Part shown: one piece after another, positions 8,957 to 18,159 of the stretch
Layout of the letters: every line of letters starts with the position of its first letter
Position numbering within the stretch: the stretch's first letter is position 1
Assembly: GCA_934177485.1 (NCBI GenBank)
Contig: CAKPPF010000007.1
Coordinates: 1-60,244, forward strand
Length of the DNA stretch: 60,244 bases
Source: an uncultured Clostridia bacterium
GTDB taxonomy: Bacteria; Bacillota; Clostridia; TANB77; CAG-508
Direction of reading: 5' to 3'
Program-made: the position numbers and the translations under genes
Notes under the pieces: generated by a model
Database searches by the model: none
What the model saw: only the letters and a program-made list of their open reading frames with translations
What the model was told of the DNA's origin: nothing

Positions 8957-9664
8957 ATGAGCGATATAAAATATAAAAGAGTATTGCTAAAGCTAAGTGG
9001 AGAAGCACTTGCTGGAGAACAAAAAACAGGAGTAAATCCAGAAGTTGTAGGAAAAATATGTGATCAAATTAAAGTATTAATTGATATGGGAGTTGAAGTA
9101 TCTGTTGTTGTTGGAGGTGGAAATTTCTGGCGCGGTAGATATGGACATAATATGGAAAAAACAACTTCTGATTACATGGGAATGCTTGCAACTGCTATGA
9201 ATGGTCTTGCATTGCAAGATGCATTAGAAGCAAGAGGTATGCATACAAGACTTCAGACAGCCATTGAAATGAGGGAAATTGCAGAACCATATATAAAAAG
9301 AAAAGCATTAAAACATTTAGGAAGAAAAAGAGTTGTAATATTTGCATGTGGAACAGGAAATCCATATTTTACTACTGATACAGCAGCAGCTTTAAGAGCT
9401 GCAGAAACAGAAGCAGAGATAATTCTTTTAGGAAAAGCAATAGATGGAGTGTATAGTGCAGACCCTAAGATAGATCCAACAGCAGTAAAATATGAAAAAA
9501 TATCATACTTAGATGTTTTAAATAAAGACTTAAAAGTTATGGATTCAACAGCAACAGCACTTTGCAAAGATAATAATATTCCAATAAGAGTATTTGGAAT
9601 TGCAGAACCAGAAAACATGGTAAAAGCTGTTAAAGGAGAAAACATAGGAACTCTTGTAGAATAA
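8957..9664 (+). CDS. pyrH: UMP kinase
   Basis: A 235-residue amino-acid-kinase-fold protein. KRVLLKLSGEAL at the start, VVGGGNFWRGR near residue 50, TTDTAAALRA and the lysine-rich DGVYSADPK segment mark bacterial UMP kinase, which phosphorylates UMP to UDP in pyrimidine synthesis and is usually a GTP-activated, UTP-inhibited hexamer. ATG 8957 is chosen over an in-frame ATG at 8945 because GGAGG at 8947-8951 would lie inside the longer gene. The gene heads the conserved run pyrH-frr-uppS-cdsA-rseP-polC; frr follows after 18 bases. Confidence 0.97.
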   Translation: MSDIKYKRVLLKLSGEALAGEQKTGVNPEVVGKICDQIKVLIDMGVEVSVVVGGGNFWRGRYGHNMEKTTSDYMGMLATAMNGLALQDALEARGMHTRLQTAIEMREIAEPYIKRKALKHLGRKRVVIFACGTGNPYFTTDTAAALRAAETEAEIILLGKAIDGVYSADPKIDPTAVKYEKISYLDVLNKDLKVMDSTATALCKDNNIPIRVFGIAEPENMVKAVKGENIGTLVE

Positions 9665-9682
9665 ATAAAAAGGAGAATAAAA

Positions 9683-10231
9683 ATGGATTTTAGTGAAATA
9701 GAAAGTAAAATGAATAAAACAATAGAAGTTTTTAAAACAAATCTATCAGAAATAAGAGCAGGTAGAGCTAATCCAGCTATATTAAATAAAGTTTCTGTTG
9801 AATATTATGGTACACCAACACCAATTAACCAAGTTGCTGGTATATCTGTTCCAGAGGCTAGAATGATTGTTATTCAACCATGGGATGCTAGTATTTTAAA
9901 AGATATTGAAAGAGCAATTTTAGCAGCAGATATTGGAATTAATCCAAATAACGATGGTAAAGTAATAAGACTTGTCTTTCCAGAACTTACAGAAGAAAGA
10001 AGAAAAGACTTGGTTAAAGATATAAAGAAGATGGCAGAAGAATCAAAAGTTGCTGTTAGAGCTATTAGAAGAGAAGGAATTGATAAAGCAAAAGTAATGC
10101 AAAAAGACGGAGAACTAACAGAAGACGATTTAAGAAGTGCAGAAGACAATATTCAAAAACTTACAGATAAAAAAATCGATGAAATAGACAAAGTTTTATC
10201 AGATAAAGAAAAAGAAATATTAACAGTGTAA
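9683..10231 (+). CDS. frr: Ribosome recycling factor
   Basis: A 182-residue protein of normal family length. It carries the RRF signatures IRAGRANPAIL near residue 25, VSVEYYGTPTP, and the C-terminal helix motif RAIRREGIDKAK. It works with EF-G to split post-termination ribosomes. AAAGGAG precedes the ATG. It lies 18 bases after pyrH and is followed almost at once (1 base) by a hairpin repeat that probably ends or attenuates the pyrH-frr transcript before uppS. Confidence 0.97.
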   Translation: MDFSEIESKMNKTIEVFKTNLSEIRAGRANPAILNKVSVEYYGTPTPINQVAGISVPEARMIVIQPWDASILKDIERAILAADIGINPNNDGKVIRLVFPELTEERRKDLVKDIKKMAEESKVAVRAIRREGIDKAKVMQKDGELTEDDLRSAEDNIQKLTDKKIDEIDKVLSDKEKEILTV

Positions 10232-10232
10232 C

Positions 10233-10278
10233 AAGAAAAGTGGATTTGCTACACTTTTCTTCACACCGATTTGAGTTT
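10233..10278 (+). repeat. 46-base hairpin module, copy 1 (probable frr terminator)
   Basis: The left part is a hairpin with perfect 10-base arms (10233-10242 and 10252-10261), its descending arm ending CTTTTCTT; it is followed by CACACCGATTTGAGTTT. The whole 46-base unit matches a second copy at 19336-19381 on the other strand with five mismatches. Each copy sits directly behind a stop codon in the same orientation relative to the gene (frr here, asnS there), so it probably works as an intrinsic terminator. Confidence 0.65.
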
Positions 10279-10350
10279 TTGGGCTGTAAAAAGAAAATTT
10301 CAAATGGCATGCGTTTAGCTATTTTTATTGTATAGGAGTTAATTTAAAAT

Positions 10351-11058
10351 ATGAATGAAACTAATTTACCACAACACATAGCAATTATTATGGATGGAAA
10401 TAGAAGATGGGCAAAACAAAAGAATTTAGACATACGTCTTGGACATAAAAAAGGTGCAGAGACTTTGGAAAACATGGTTAGATATTGCAATAAAATTGGA
10501 ATAAAGTATTTGACTGTATATGCATTTTCAACAGAAAATTGGAAGAGAAGTAAAGAAGAAGTTGGAGCACTAATGTTGCTTTTACAAAGCTATTTAGATA
10601 ACTTTGCTAATATGGCATATAAAGATAATATTAAAGTTAATATGCTAGGGAGCAGAGAGAATCTGTCAGCTGGTCTTCTAAAAAAGATAGATAATACAAT
10701 AGAAAAAACAAAAAATAATACAGGATTAACTTTTAATGTATGCTTGAATTATGGAGGAAGGCAAGAAATTGTTAATGCAACTCAGAAAATAGCAGAATTA
10801 GTAAAACAAAATAAACTAGATATTAAAGATATAACAGAAGAAACAATTATGAATAATTTATATACAGCTGGAATGCCTGATCCCGATTTGATGATTAGAA
10901 CAAGTGGTGAAATTAGAACTAGTAATTTTTTACCATGGCAACTTGCCTATACGGAGTTTTATTTTGTACAGAAACTGTGGCCTGATTTTACAACAGGTGA
11001 TTTAGATTTAGCAATAGAAGAATATAATAAAAGAAATAGAAAATTTGGAGGAAAATAG
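10351..11058 (+). CDS. uppS: Isoprenyl transferase (undecaprenyl diphosphate synthase)
   Basis: A 235-residue cis-prenyltransferase. The substrate-binding motif IAIIMDGNRRWAKQ at about 10-23 contains catalytic D15, and further family signatures are YAFSTENWKRS, LMIRTSGE and NFLPWQLAYTEFYF. It condenses isopentenyl diphosphate onto farnesyl diphosphate to make the C55 lipid carrier for peptidoglycan and teichoic acid precursors. AGGAG at 10334-10338 lies 12 bases before the ATG, rather far but the only candidate. cdsA follows after 5 bases. The enzyme requires an IPP/FPP supply, yet dxr and ispG, usually close by, are not in this run. Confidence 0.96.
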   Translation: MNETNLPQHIAIIMDGNRRWAKQKNLDIRLGHKKGAETLENMVRYCNKIGIKYLTVYAFSTENWKRSKEEVGALMLLLQSYLDNFANMAYKDNIKVNMLGSRENLSAGLLKKIDNTIEKTKNNTGLTFNVCLNYGGRQEIVNATQKIAELVKQNKLDIKDITEETIMNNLYTAGMPDPDLMIRTSGEIRTSNFLPWQLAYTEFYFVQKLWPDFTTGDLDLAIEEYNKRNRKFGGK

Positions 11059-11063
11059 TATAT

Positions 11064-11879
11064 ATGGATATGAAAAGATTAAGCTCGGCCTTACTTGGGT
11101 TGCCAATGGTTATAATAGTACTACTATTTGGAAATAAATATGTTATAGATATTGCGCTTTCGGTAGTTGCATTTATATCATTACATGAATATTTTCAAGC
11201 ATTTAAAGAAAAACATAACCCAATAAAATGGTTAGGCTATTTAGCAGCACTTTCCATATGCTTTATACATTTTATACCATCAGAGAAACTATTCATGTAT
11301 ATTGGATTATCAATACCTTTTTTAATTGTAATTCTATTTATTGAATTAGTGCTAAAAGACCTAAAAATTAATATAGTAGATATAGCAATAACTTTATTTG
11401 GAATACTATATATAGTATATTTTACAATGTTTATACCATTACTTGCAGGAGTTCAAGATGGAAAACTTCTTGTGTGGTATGCAATAATCATAGCTTGGGG
11501 AACAGATATATTTGCTTATCTAATAGGTAAGACATTTAAACTTGGAAAGCATAAATTTAGTAAAATTAGTCCCAATAAATCTATTGAGGGATGTATTGCA
11601 GGTGTTTTAGGAGCAATTATTTTATCTGTAATATATACTTTTTGCATAAATAAATTTTTAAATGTATATATTATGTCTTATTTTAAAATAATAATTATGA
11701 CATTTTTACTAAGCATAATTAGTCAATTTGGTGATTTTGCTGCATCAAGTATAAAAAGATATGTAGGAATTAAAGATTTTAGTAATTTGATACCAGGACA
11801 TGGTGGATTATTAGACAGAATCGATAGTCTAATATTTTTAGCACCATTTGCATATATATTGTTAACAATGATATTGTAA
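11064..11879 (+). CDS. cdsA: Phosphatidate cytidylyltransferase
   Basis: A 271-residue polytopic membrane protein with about seven helices. The C-terminal signature is clear: SQFGDFAASSIKRYVGIKDF followed by PGHGGLLDRIDSL, with the Asp residues that bind metal in CdsA enzymes. It makes CDP-diacylglycerol from phosphatidate and CTP, the branch point of phospholipid synthesis. GGAGG at 11047-11051 lies in the end of uppS, 12 bases before ATG 11064. rseP follows 18 bases downstream. Confidence 0.95.
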   Translation: MDMKRLSSALLGLPMVIIVLLFGNKYVIDIALSVVAFISLHEYFQAFKEKHNPIKWLGYLAALSICFIHFIPSEKLFMYIGLSIPFLIVILFIELVLKDLKINIVDIAITLFGILYIVYFTMFIPLLAGVQDGKLLVWYAIIIAWGTDIFAYLIGKTFKLGKHKFSKISPNKSIEGCIAGVLGAIILSVIYTFCINKFLNVYIMSYFKIIIMTFLLSIISQFGDFAASSIKRYVGIKDFSNLIPGHGGLLDRIDSLIFLAPFAYILLTMIL

Positions 11880-11897
11880 TGTTTAGGAGGAAAATAA

Positions 11898-12923
11898 TTG
11901 CTAGTATTTTTGTTAAATGCATTAAAAATAATCATAATGTTGGGCTTTTTAGTTTTTATACATGAAGGTGGACATTTTCTAATTGCTAAATTATTTAAGG
12001 TTAAGGTTAATGAATTTGCTTTAGGATTTGGACCAACAATTTTTTCAAAAGAAAAAGGTGAAACTAAATATGCAATTCGTCTTATTCCATTAGGAGGATT
12101 TGTAAATTTAGAAGGAGAAGAAGAACGTTCTGATAAAGAAGGTTCTTTTAGTAACGCAAGTTTACCTAAAAGAATATTAATTGTTTTGGCAGGAGCAACA
12201 GTAAATATTATTTTTGGATTATTAACATATTATATACTTGTAAGTACAGCAGGAAACTTTTATACAACTACAGTAGATTATTGTATAGAAGATTATGCAG
12301 CACAAGAATGTGGAATTTTACCTGGTGATATAATCACAAAAATTAATAATAAAAAAGTTAAAAATAGAAATGACATTAGCAAACTTTTATCTTATAACAA
12401 AAATAAACAAATAAATATAAGTATTATAAGAGATGGCAAAGAAGTTGTTATAAATTTAATCCCAACAGTAATAGAAAACAATGAAACTAACCAGAAAAAT
12501 TATTATCTTGGTGTAGTATTCAAAAAAATAGATAACACAATAGGAAATAAATTATACTATGGTTTGTTAGATACAAAAGAATTTTCTATATCAATTATAG
12601 ATAATTTAAAACAGCTATTTACAGGCAATATTTCAGCCAATCAAATGGTTGGAATTGTTGGAATATCAGATATAGTTGTAAAAACTAGTGGATTATATGA
12701 ATACGTATATATTGTTGCGTTAATAAGCTTGTCACTAGGAGTAACAAACTTATTACCTATACCACCACTGGATGGAGGAAAAGTTTTAATATATATAATT
12801 GAGTTAATTAGAAGAAAACCAATGAAAGAAGAAATAGAACTAAAAATACAAACTTGGGGATTCTCTATTTTGATTGCTTTATCAATATATATAACATATA
12901 ATGATATATTGAGAATTTTTTAA
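11898..12923 (+). CDS. rseP: Site-2 intramembrane metalloprotease (RseP/RasP family)
   Basis: A 341-residue membrane protein. The zinc motif HEGGH is at residues 22-26 in the first helix, a single PDZ domain lies at roughly 115-190 (CGILPGDIITKIN), and the second zinc-ligand motif PPLDGGKV has D292. Such proteases cut anti-sigma factors and signal-peptide remnants inside the membrane. The start is TTG 11898, 7 bases after AGGAGG (11885-11890). In many Firmicutes dxr lies between cdsA and this gene; here it does not. polC follows after 16 bases. Confidence 0.95.
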   Translation: MLVFLLNALKIIIMLGFLVFIHEGGHFLIAKLFKVKVNEFALGFGPTIFSKEKGETKYAIRLIPLGGFVNLEGEEERSDKEGSFSNASLPKRILIVLAGATVNIIFGLLTYYILVSTAGNFYTTTVDYCIEDYAAQECGILPGDIITKINNKKVKNRNDISKLLSYNKNKQINISIIRDGKEVVINLIPTVIENNETNQKNYYLGVVFKKIDNTIGNKLYYGLLDTKEFSISIIDNLKQLFTGNISANQMVGIVGISDIVVKTSGLYEYVYIVALISLSLGVTNLLPIPPLDGGKVLIYIIELIRRKPMKEEIELKIQTWGFSILIALSIYITYNDILRIF

Positions 12924-12939
12924 TAATAGGAGTAAGAAA

Positions 12940-15900
12940 ATGGCAACAGAATTAAAAACAGTAAAAGAAGTATTTCCAGATGAAAAATTTAATGAATTAA
13001 TATTAAATAGTAAAATTAAATCAGCTAATATATATAAAAAAACAAATGATTTAGCTTTAACATTAATTTCTGAGAATAAGGTTGATTTAAAAAGTATATA
13101 TGAATTTGAAAGATTCTTAAAAAATAAATTTAGAGTAAAAGAGGCAAGAATTATAATAGAAGCCAATATTGATTTTAATATAGATAGGGAATGGGAAGGA
13201 ATTACAAGATATTTAGGCGCAAAACATCCAATGACAAGACCTATATTAATAAACAGCAAACCGATTATTAAAGATAAAAGCTTACAGGTAAAATTAGCAA
13301 TTAAAGGACGAGATTTTCTTAGTGGCGGTGGTTTTGAAAATGAACTAGAAAAAATTCTAAGTGATTTTTATGGTCAAAAGTTAAAGGTCGAATATGTTGA
13401 AGAAATAGATGAACAATTAGTAAAAAAATATGAAGAAAACACCAGAAGAATTGAACGAATGGCTATAGAATTAGCATCTCAGGAAAATGCAGTAGAAGAA
13501 GATGAGGCAAAAAGTAATACACAAAACAAAAAGCTAGAACAAAAAAGTGAGCCAAAAGCCCAAAAGAACGAAAAGATTGAGTCAACTGACAATTTTGAAG
13601 CACCTATTGAAGAACCAGCTGAGATAACACCACTAATTTTAGGTAGATCTTTAAATATAAAAGAAACTTTAGTAAAAGTAGAAGATATAGGTGTAGATAG
13701 TGGAAAAATTTCACTAGATGGTGAAATTATTAATATGGATTCTAGAGAGCTAAAAAGTGGAAAATTTTTAGTTCTATTTGACTTGTATGATGGTACAAGC
13801 ACTATAACATGTAAGGCTTTTGTAGTACCTGAAAAGGTTAAGGAAGTATTAAAAAGACTTAAAGAAGCAAAAGGTGTTAAAATAGAAGGAACAGCTCAAT
13901 TTGACCCATTTTCTAAAGAACTAGGAGTTATTGCAAATACAATAATCGAAACTCCAGGAAAAAAGAAAAATAAAAGAATGGACAATGCAGAAGTTAAAAG
14001 AGTAGAACTTCATATGCATACTCAAATGAGTCAAATGGATGGAATGACATCTGCTAAAGATTTAATAAAAAGAGCTATGAGCTGGGGAATGAAATCAATT
14101 GCAATTACAGATCATGGTGTTGTACAAGCTTTCCCAGAGGCTCATAAATTGCTTGGAAGAGACAATCCGGATATGAAAGTTATATATGGAGTTGAGGCAT
14201 ATTTAGTACCAGACAAAACACCAATAGTAGCATCTGCCAAAAACCAAGATATAGACACAGAATATTGTGTGCTAGACTTAGAAACAACAGGATTTTCATT
14301 CAGAACAGAAAAAATAACTGAAGTTGGAATAATGAAAATTAAAAATGGAGAAGTAATAGATAGTTTTGAAACATTTGTAAATCCTGAAAAACCAATACCA
14401 TACAGAGTAGTAGAAGTAACTAACATTACAGACGATATGGTTAAAGATGCACCTAAAATCGATGAAGTATTCCCTAAAATATTAGAATTTATTGGAGATA
14501 GTGTTTTAGTTGCACATAATGCAGACTTTGACATTGGATTTTTAAAATATAATGCTAGCCAATTAGGATATACTTTAGAAAATACATATTTGGACACACT
14601 TCGCCTTGCAAAAGAATTATTTCCAAATTATAAAAAATATAAATTAGGAATAATAGCAGAAAACCTAGGAATAAAGGTTGAAGTGGCACACCGTGCTTTG
14701 GACGATGTAGACACTACTGTCAAAGTATTAAAAGTAATGATGAATATGCTAAAAGAAAAAGGAGCAAAAACTGTAAATGATATAGATAAAGTTGCAGCAG
14801 ATGAAGAGTTTGTAAAGGATGCATATAAAAAATTGCCATCATATCATGCTATAATTTTAGCACAAAATTATGTTGGATTGAAAAACTTATATAAATTAGT
14901 ATCATTATCTCATTTACATTATTTTTACAAAAAACCTAGGATATTAAAAAGTTTATTTAAGAAATATTCTGAAGGATTACTTTTAGGAAGTGCATGCGAA
15001 CAAGGAGAATTGTATAGAGCAATAGTTGCTGGAAAAGATGACGAAGAAATAGAAAATATAGCAAAAGACTATGACTACTTAGAAATACAACCACTTGGAA
15101 ACAATGAATTTATGGTTAGAAATGGAACAGTAGCAAATGAAGAAGCTTTAAAAGATATTAATAGAAAAATTGTTGAGTTAGGTGAAAAACTTAATAAATT
15201 AGTTGTAGCAACTTGCGATGTTCATTTTATGGATCCCCAGGATGAAATTTATAGAAGAATTTTGCAGGCTGGCCAAGGATATGATGATGCTGACCAACAA
15301 GCACCTTTGTATTTAAGAACTACAAATGAGATGATAGCTGAATTTGAGTATCTAGGTATGGATAAAGCTTATGAAGTGGTTGTAACTAATACAAATAAAA
15401 TAGCTGATATGTGTGAAAGAATATCACCTATATCACCAGAAAAATGTCCGCCACATATTCCTGGTTGTGAGCAAACAATTAAAGAAATTGCATACGAAAA
15501 AGCTCATGAGCTATATGGAGAAACTTTGCCAGAGATAGTTCAAACAAGATTAGATAAAGAATTAAATTCTATTATAAGCAATGGATATTCTGTTATGTAT
15601 ATAATTGCACAAAAGCTAGTTTGGAAATCTAATGAAGATGGCTATATAGTTGGTTCTAGAGGATCTGTTGGATCTTCTTTAGTAGCGTTTATGACGGGTA
15701 TTACAGAGGTTAATTCACTTCCACCACATTATAGATGCCCTAATTGTAAATATTCTGAATTTGAAGATTATGGAGTAGGAAATGGATTCGACTTGCCAGA
15801 TAAAACATGCCCAAAATGTGGAACAAAACTTGCTAAAGATGGTATGGATATTCCATTTGAAACATTCTTAGGATTTAATGGAGATAAAGAACCAGATATT

Positions 15901-17340
15901 GACTTAAACTTCTCAGGAGAGTACCAAGCCAAAGCACATAAATATACAGAAGTAATATTTGGTAAAGGAACAACTTTTAAAGCGGGAACGGTAGGAACAG
16001 TAGCTGATAAAACTGCATATGGCTATGTAAAAAAGTATTATGAAGATAGGCAAATACCAATGAATAATGCTGAAATTGCAAGACAGGCGGTTGGATGCAC
16101 AGGAATAAAAAGAACTACAGGACAGCATCCTGGAGGAATTATAGTAGTTCCAAAGGGAAGAGAAATATATGAATTTACACCGGTACAACATCCAGCAGAT
16201 GACCCAAATTCAGATATTATAACAACACACTTTGATTATCACTCTATAGATGGAAACTTATTAAAACTTGATATACTAGGGCACGATGATCCGACAGTTA
16301 TTCGTATGTTACAAGACTTAACAGGAATTGCACCACAGGATATACCTTTGGATGATAAAGAAACAATGTCTATATTTAATTCAACAGATGCATTAGGTGT
16401 TACACCGGACCAGATTCATTCTCAAGTTGGAACATTTGGAATACCAGAATATGGTACAAAATTTGCAAGAGGAATGCTTTTGGATACTCATCCAACTACA
16501 TTTGACGAATTAATACGTTTATCTGGTCTATCACATGGTACAGATGTATGGCTTGGAAATGCACAAACACTTATTGAACAAGGAATTGTAACACTTCAAG
16601 AAGCAATATGCTGTCGTGATGATATAATGATTTACTTAATAAAAAAAGGCTTACCACCAGACAAAGCGTTTAAAATAATGGAAGCAGTTCGTAAAGGAAA
16701 AGTTGCAAATGGAAAAGAAGATAAATGGCCAAGCTATATTGAACTTATGAAAGAACATGATGTTCCAGATTGGTATATAAAATCTTGTGAAAAAATTAAA
16801 TACATGTTCCCTAAAGCACATGCTGCTGCTTATGTTACAAATGCATTTAGAATTGCATGGTTTAAAGTACATATTCCACTTGCATATTACGCAGCATATT
16901 TTACAATAAGAGCTAAAGCATTTGATGCAAGTTGTATGATTTTTGGAAAAGAAAAAGTAAAAAACAAAATGAAAGAGATAGAAGTAAAAAATCAGAAAAA
17001 AGAAGCATCTAAAGTTGAGCTTGATATGTACGATGACCTAGAAATTGTTTTAGAAATGTATGAAAGAGGATTTGAGTTTTTACCAGTAGATTTATATAAA
17101 TCTCATGCAACTAAGTTTCAAGTTGAAGATAATAAAATAAGACCGCCACTTAACAGTATAGCAGGACTTGGAAATGTGGTAGCTAACAGTATAGAAGAAG
17201 CAAAAAAAGACGGAGAATTTATGTGCATAGATGAATTACAACAAAGAGGAAAAGTAGGCAAAACTGTAATCGAATTGCTAAAAACATTTGGGTGTCTAAA
17301 TGGAATGTCACAGAGCAGTCAAATGAGTTTATTTGCTTAA
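12940..17340 (+). CDS. polC: DNA polymerase III alpha subunit, Gram-positive PolC type
   Basis: A 1466-residue replicative polymerase of typical PolC layout: an N-terminal region, an OB-fold near 230-345, a PHP domain opened by H358 and H360 and interrupted by a DnaQ-like 3'-5' exonuclease (LDLETTG with D446 and E448; HNADFD; HRALDD), then the polymerase core with the acidic motif PDIDLNFSG (D986, D988). A zinc ribbon is formed by CPNC at 933-936 and CPKC at 957-960. This is the leading-strand replicase of low-G+C Gram-positives. It closes the pyrH-to-polC run. A perfect sigma-A promoter begins one base after its stop. Confidence 0.98.
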   Translation: MATELKTVKEVFPDEKFNELILNSKIKSANIYKKTNDLALTLISENKVDLKSIYEFERFLKNKFRVKEARIIIEANIDFNIDREWEGITRYLGAKHPMTRPILINSKPIIKDKSLQVKLAIKGRDFLSGGGFENELEKILSDFYGQKLKVEYVEEIDEQLVKKYEENTRRIERMAIELASQENAVEEDEAKSNTQNKKLEQKSEPKAQKNEKIESTDNFEAPIEEPAEITPLILGRSLNIKETLVKVEDIGVDSGKISLDGEIINMDSRELKSGKFLVLFDLYDGTSTITCKAFVVPEKVKEVLKRLKEAKGVKIEGTAQFDPFSKELGVIANTIIETPGKKKNKRMDNAEVKRVELHMHTQMSQMDGMTSAKDLIKRAMSWGMKSIAITDHGVVQAFPEAHKLLGRDNPDMKVIYGVEAYLVPDKTPIVASAKNQDIDTEYCVLDLETTGFSFRTEKITEVGIMKIKNGEVIDSFETFVNPEKPIPYRVVEVTNITDDMVKDAPKIDEVFPKILEFIGDSVLVAHNADFDIGFLKYNASQLGYTLENTYLDTLRLAKELFPNYKKYKLGIIAENLGIKVEVAHRALDDVDTTVKVLKVMMNMLKEKGAKTVNDIDKVAADEEFVKDAYKKLPSYHAIILAQNYVGLKNLYKLVSLSHLHYFYKKPRILKSLFKKYSEGLLLGSACEQGELYRAIVAGKDDEEIENIAKDYDYLEIQPLGNNEFMVRNGTVANEEALKDINRKIVELGEKLNKLVVATCDVHFMDPQDEIYRRILQAGQGYDDADQQAPLYLRTTNEMIAEFEYLGMDKAYEVVVTNTNKIADMCERISPISPEKCPPHIPGCEQTIKEIAYEKAHELYGETLPEIVQTRLDKELNSIISNGYSVMYIIAQKLVWKSNEDGYIVGSRGSVGSSLVAFMTGITEVNSLPPHYRCPNCKYSEFEDYGVGNGFDLPDKTCPKCGTKLAKDGMDIPFETFLGFNGDKEPDIDLNFSGEYQAKAHKYTEVIFGKGTTFKAGTVGTVADKTAYGYVKKYYEDRQIPMNNAEIARQAVGCTGIKRTTGQHPGGIIVVPKGREIYEFTPVQHPADDPNSDIITTHFDYHSIDGNLLKLDILGHDDPTVIRMLQDLTGIAPQDIPLDDKETMSIFNSTDALGVTPDQIHSQVGTFGIPEYGTKFARGMLLDTHPTTFDELIRLSGLSHGTDVWLGNAQTLIEQGIVTLQEAICCRDDIMIYLIKKGLPPDKAFKIMEAVRKGKVANGKEDKWPSYIELMKEHDVPDWYIKSCEKIKYMFPKAHAAAYVTNAFRIAWFKVHIPLAYYAAYFTIRAKAFDASCMIFGKEKVKNKMKEIEVKNQKKEASKVELDMYDDLEIVLEMYERGFEFLPVDLYKSHATKFQVEDNKIRPPLNSIAGLGNVVANSIEEAKKDGEFMCIDELQQRGKVGKTVIELLKTFGCLNGMSQSSQMSLFA

Positions 17341-17341
17341 A

Positions 17342-17370
17342 TTGACAATTTGTAATCAAGATGATATAAT
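17342..17370 (+). promoter_or_regulatory. Consensus sigma-A promoter after polC
   Basis: TTGACA at 17342-17347 and TATAAT at 17365-17370 are separated by exactly 17 bases. Both hexamers are perfect. Transcription should begin near 17377 and read the unknown membrane protein gene at 17476 through a leader of about 100 bases. Confidence 0.85.
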
Positions 17371-17379
17371 AAAATTACA

Positions 17380-17439
17380 TATTGCAAATAGTTGGCAATA
17401 GGTAAGCTCTTTTCTTGAATGACGAAGAAGAGACAGCTT
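17380..17439 (+). promoter_or_regulatory. Structured 5' leader with two hairpins
   Basis: The leader behind the strong promoter can fold into a short hairpin (TATTGC 17380-17385 with GCAATA 17395-17400) and a larger one (17404-17416 with 17425-17439; outer stem AAGCT/AGCTT, inner CTTTTCTT pairing with AAGAAGAG around a two-base bulge). It does not look like a riboswitch class I know. It may only protect the RNA 5' end or set translation level. Confidence 0.4.
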
Positions 17440-17475
17440 GGGTAATAGTCATCACAATGAATGGAGGAAATTCAA

Positions 17476-17967
17476 TTGGAAAAGACAAAGACGTCGTCAA
17501 AAAAACTGGAAAAGAATGTGTTGCTTTTTGTAGCTTTCGTGTTAACAGTAGCTATAATGGTCGTTATAGGGCGTGCTGTTGATGCAAAAAACGAAACTGA
17601 TCTTCAATGGTTTAATGATGCAAAGTCAAGAATTACAGAAGTGCAGTCATTAGAATTCGAGAAAGTAAAAAAAGTTTGCAAAAATGCTACAGAAGCGACA
17701 GGAATCAATGTTAAAGACTGCTTCATGGAGATTCACATGCTTGATGGCCAGTTATACATTAATTACAATGTGTTAACAGATAAAAATGAATATGTAATCT
17801 ATGCAGTCGTTTCAAAAATGTTGGGACAAAAACTAGCTATATATCTGCGAGACGGACAACAGAGCAGTCTTGAGCCAAGAAACATTTTAGAGGTAAAATC
17901 TTACATTGATGGACTTGAACGTATGGATACTATAAATGTAAGTAAGGGCATCATTTACCTCGATTAA
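17476..17967 (+). CDS. Hypothetical single-pass membrane protein, 163 aa
   Basis: Not recognised. TTG 17476 is preferred to ATG 17461 because GGAGG at 17463-17467 lies 8 bases before the TTG and would fall inside the longer reading. A basic N-terminus (KTKTSSKKLEKN) precedes one membrane segment (about residues 14-32, LLFVAFVLTVAIMVVIG), leaving some 130 residues outside the membrane. The external part contains two cysteines (in KKVCKNATEATG and KDCFME) that could form a disulphide. The gene is about 36% G+C over its first 300 bases, slightly above the window. It is transcribed alone between a perfect promoter and a strong terminator. Confidence 0.7.
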   Translation: MEKTKTSSKKLEKNVLLFVAFVLTVAIMVVIGRAVDAKNETDLQWFNDAKSRITEVQSLEFEKVKKVCKNATEATGINVKDCFMEIHMLDGQLYINYNVLTDKNEYVIYAVVSKMLGQKLAIYLRDGQQSSLEPRNILEVKSYIDGLERMDTINVSKGIIYLD

Positions 17968-17987
17968 GAGTAAAAACATTGGTTTCA

Positions 17988-18026
17988 AATATTTTCCCCG
18001 GATGCGTTGCATTCGGGGAAAATATT
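17988..18026 (+). terminator. Strong intrinsic terminator of the 17476 gene
   Basis: Perfect 13-base arms (17988-18000 and 18014-18026; AATATTTTCCCCG and its complement) with a 13-base loop lie 20 bases after the stop codon. The five consecutive C-G pairs make this one of the most stable stems in the window; the downstream run of T is short. Confidence 0.75.
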
Positions 18027-18030
18027 ATTA

Positions 18031-18116
18031 TATGGGCAGATATTGTGCCCATACACAATATAATTAAGTAATGAATATAAACTTTGAAAGATATATGGAC
18101 AGGACTTGTGCTTTGC
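18031..18116. repeat. Two copies of the dispersed GGCAGG/TGCC palindromic repeat
   Basis: The first copy (18031-18054) contains a perfect 8-base palindrome, TATGGGCA and TGCCCATA, around GATATTG. The second (18093-18116) is degenerate (TGGACAGGACTTGTGCTTTGC). The 62-base spacing mirrors the pair at 8776/8835. Confidence 0.6.
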
Positions 18117-18159
18117 TAGAAAAATTAGTGCTATTTTAAAACATAAGAAAGAGGAAAAA

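Noticed and set aside
18106..18159. Longer N-terminus of the DUF1294 protein
   Set aside because: The extension starts inside a palindromic repeat and lacks a binding site, while ATG 18160 has one.
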